Source of the DNA: Streptosporangium nondiastaticum
Lineage (GTDB): Bacteria; Actinomycetota; Actinomycetes; Streptomycetales; Streptomycetaceae
Assembly: GCF_003011965.1 (NCBI RefSeq)
Contig: NZ_PXWG01000041.1
Location: 1 to 50,362 of the forward strand
DNA length: 50,362 nucleotides
Direction of reading: 5' to 3'
Shown: positions 50,187 through 50,362 of the stretch, piece after piece
Position numbering within the stretch: the stretch's first letter is position 1
Layout: every line of letters begins with the position of its first letter
Notes under the pieces: generated by a model
The model's input: the letters and a program-made list of their open reading frames with translations, nothing else
Told to the model about the DNA's origin: nothing
Databases searched by the model: none
Translations under genes and position numbers: made by a program

Positions 50187-50362
50187 GTGTTCGACGAGTC
50201 ACTCCTCGATGATCCCGACGCCCTGTCCCGCGCCGACCTCCACGGCCTCCTGCGCGGCGCCGCCGAGTCGGGCGCCCGGGTCCGCACGGCCGCCCGCAAC
50301 GCGGCGGAGGCCGGCGTCTCCGCGCTCCGCCCGGACGGCCGCCCCCGCGCGGTGCTGGTCGC
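50187..50362 (+). CDS. SIS-domain protein, probable phosphosugar isomerase (partial)
   Basis: Only the first ~58 residues are inside the window; the frame is open at the right edge. The start GTG 50187 has GGAGG 10 nt upstream. VFDESLLDDPDALSRADLHG and the following GAAESGARVRTAARNA are typical of the N-terminus of the actinobacterial SIS protein found next to manB and manA. The SIS domain itself is not visible, so the call rests on N-terminal resemblance and gene order. Confidence 0.6.
   Translation, partial: MFDESLLDDPDALSRADLHGLLRGAAESGARVRTAARNAAEAGVSALRPDGRPRAVLV

Noticed and set aside
49386..50212. ORFs with identical N-termini (at 49386 and 49607) in the manB-Trm112 gap
   Set aside because: They are translations of the 154-bp direct repeat and share its duplication; no gene evidence.

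Overview
The window is high-GC actinobacterial chromosome, almost certainly Streptomyces. Coding is dense with strong GC3 bias. GTG and TTG starts and probable leaderless genes are frequent. There is a full-length developmental regulator WhiB, a UUA (bldA-type) leucine codon in one regulator, F420 biosynthesis genes, and a cluster of five LytR-CpsA-Psr (LCP) envelope enzymes. From memory the order whiB / fbiA-fbiB / LCP cluster / acyl-CoA dehydrogenase / purE-purK / two-component system / sigma factor resembles the S. coelicolor core region near SCO3026-SCO3068; no search was run. No rRNA, tRNA, CRISPR array, transposase or integrase was seen.

Layout, left to right. (1) 1-2720: a three-gene flavin/iron-sulfur oxidoreductase operon of the D-hydroxyproline dehydrogenase or HCN synthase type. 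(2) 2851-4420: a small protein divergent from a TTA-containing helix-turn-helix regulator that is coupled to a NUDIX hydrolase. (3) 4443-6781: a SigB/SigF-family sigma factor, a STAS antagonist and a HATPase anti-sigma protein. (4) 6962-9668: an LPQTG surface protein followed by a membrane protein that appears to be a fusion of two secreted proteins, with a palindromic repeat at the junction. (5) 9725-17415: POT peptide transporter, response regulator and kinase, GtrA protein, purK-purE-dipeptidase. (6) 17746-21476: UDP-glucose dehydrogenase, acyl-CoA dehydrogenase, VOC protein. (7) 21489-36684: five LCP proteins interleaved with a thioesterase, a family 2 glycosyltransferase and a TIGR03089 protein, then a peptidoglycan amidase, a GDP-mannose-type pyrophosphorylase and an AlkA-like glycosylase. 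(8) 36872-40801: fbiB, fbiA, cysteine dioxygenase with a newly noticed poly-cysteine leader ORF, and whiB. (9) 41254-50362: a giant membrane glycosyltransferase with its secreted partner, a degenerate metallopeptidase, a DUF3499 protein, phosphomannomutase, a Trm112-like protein and the start of a SIS-domain protein.

The main theme is cell envelope construction: sugar nucleotide supply (UDP-glucuronate, GDP-mannose), glycosyl transfer, LCP attachment of glycopolymers to peptidoglycan, and wall hydrolysis.

The most unusual signals are: (a) a 28-codon leaderless ORF ending in closely spaced Cys codons ahead of cysteine dioxygenase, which looks like a cysteine-responsive attenuator; (b) two copies of a ~135-bp imperfect palindrome, one of them in frame inside a gene, whose arms carry matched single-base indels while the loop has diverged; (c) a second family of imperfect palindromes in intergenic DNA, including a 154-bp direct duplication; (d) a hairpin plus micro-ORF leader in front of whiB.
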